This document shows, in pieces, positions 33,129-33,372 of a stretch of DNA of 33,372 bases. The notes below the pieces were generated by a model that made no database searches, had not been told where the DNA came from, and saw nothing but the letters and a program-made list of their open reading frames with translations. The DNA is from Comamonadaceae bacterium 2PF (GTDB lineage: Bacteria > Pseudomonadota > Gammaproteobacteria > Burkholderiales > Burkholderiaceae_C): NCBI GenBank assembly GCA_005502875.1, contig SCMV01000044.1, forward strand, positions 1-33,372. The letters run 5' to 3'. Positions within the stretch are counted from its first letter, which is position 1; each line of letters opens with the position of its first letter. Both the position numbers and the translations under genes were made by a program.

Positions 33129-33372
33129 ACCGTTTTGGATGTCACCCGGGTGGATCGGCGGTGGCGCGGCGTCGGCGATCCACCCTGGAGAGGCACTGGC
33201 GGGGGTGGGTTGCTTCGAGGCTCGCCCACGCTTCAATGGCCGGTGCCCGCTGTGTCCTCTCCTATCACGCCCCGGGTGGGGGGGTGCAAATCTCTGTGCC
33301 GCCTAGGCCCTAGACCGGTCGGTTCCCTCTGTTCGCAGCGCCGCGAAATATGAGGGGGGGAGGGGTCCACGC

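Larger units (their letters stand above)
23745..33372 (+). mobile_element. P4-like integrative element in ssrA, right end outside window
   Basis: Evidence: a P4-type integrase next to the ssrA 3' end, integrase-proximal repeats, two small excisionase/AlpA-type regulators, a leader with C4-like antisense architecture, a primase-helicase with PriCT_2, TOPRIM and DUF927 domains, and two clusters of GGGGACA iterons. Nearly all genes run in one direction with short overlaps. No capsid, tail, conjugation or relaxase genes are seen, so it may be a satellite phage-like island or the replication half of a larger element. Confidence 0.8.

Noticed and set aside
32642-33313. Open frame of 223 codons across the repeat and origin region
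   Set aside because: It runs through the direct repeats and the iterons, has no ribosome binding site and gives an implausible Cys/His/Pro-rich product. Overlapping frames in this stretch are equally poor.
23745-33372. CRISPR array or known defence genes
   Set aside because: No regularly spaced repeats with unique spacers and no recognisable Cas, restriction, toxin-antitoxin or other defence domain was found in the visible part of the island.

Overview
The window looks like chromosomal DNA of a Burkholderiales bacterium, probably Comamonadaceae or a close relative. It is GC-rich, and it carries the pilB-pilC-pilD-coaE-zapD-yacG run typical of beta- and gammaproteobacteria, a dciA-like/M23 peptidase/secA/argJ neighbourhood and an ssrA gene. 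Positions 1 to about 23744 are backbone. About 23745 to the right edge is a mobile element inserted at the 3' end of ssrA; its far end lies outside the window.

Backbone, left to right: the 3' end of a GT-B glycosyltransferase; the type IV pilus motor ATPase, platform protein and prepilin peptidase; dephospho-CoA kinase, the FtsZ-associated protein ZapD and the small zinc protein YacG; a rubredoxin and its FAD-dependent reductase; a DUF721/DciA-like gene divergent from a membrane-anchored M23 (LytM) peptidase; a putative zinc-acquisition operon (His/Cys small exported protein, coiled-coil outer-membrane barrel, ZnuA-like binding protein, ZnuB-like permease, but no ATPase gene); secA with a clear terminator; a long TRAP-type permease; a LytS/LytTR two-component system; argJ with a strong terminator; an HD-GYP protein; and the tmRNA.

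The island starts with a P4-type tyrosine integrase preceded by a cluster of TGCGGGTAA repeats. An excisionase-like regulator and a small unknown protein follow. Next is a roughly 240-nt untranslated leader with the layout of the C4/P4 antisense-RNA immunity loci: a central sequence (26295-26312) is complementary both to an upstream copy (26159-26179) and to a downstream copy that overlaps the next gene's ribosome binding site (26334-26369). It heads a co-directional run of genes of unknown function (some lower in GC), an AlpA-type regulator, small proteins joined by 4-bp start/stop overlaps, and a 956-residue PriCT_2/TOPRIM/DUF927 primase-helicase.

Beyond the primase operon is about 860 bp without a convincing gene. 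It holds two copies of a roughly 95-bp repeat and seven GGGGACA iterons around an AT-rich stretch, which I read as a replication origin. A second cluster of five GGGGACA copies sits just after the integrase. The two clusters recall the paired ori and crr sites of satellite phage P4. Overall the island looks like a P4-type satellite or integrative element with its own replication module and an RNA-based repression switch.
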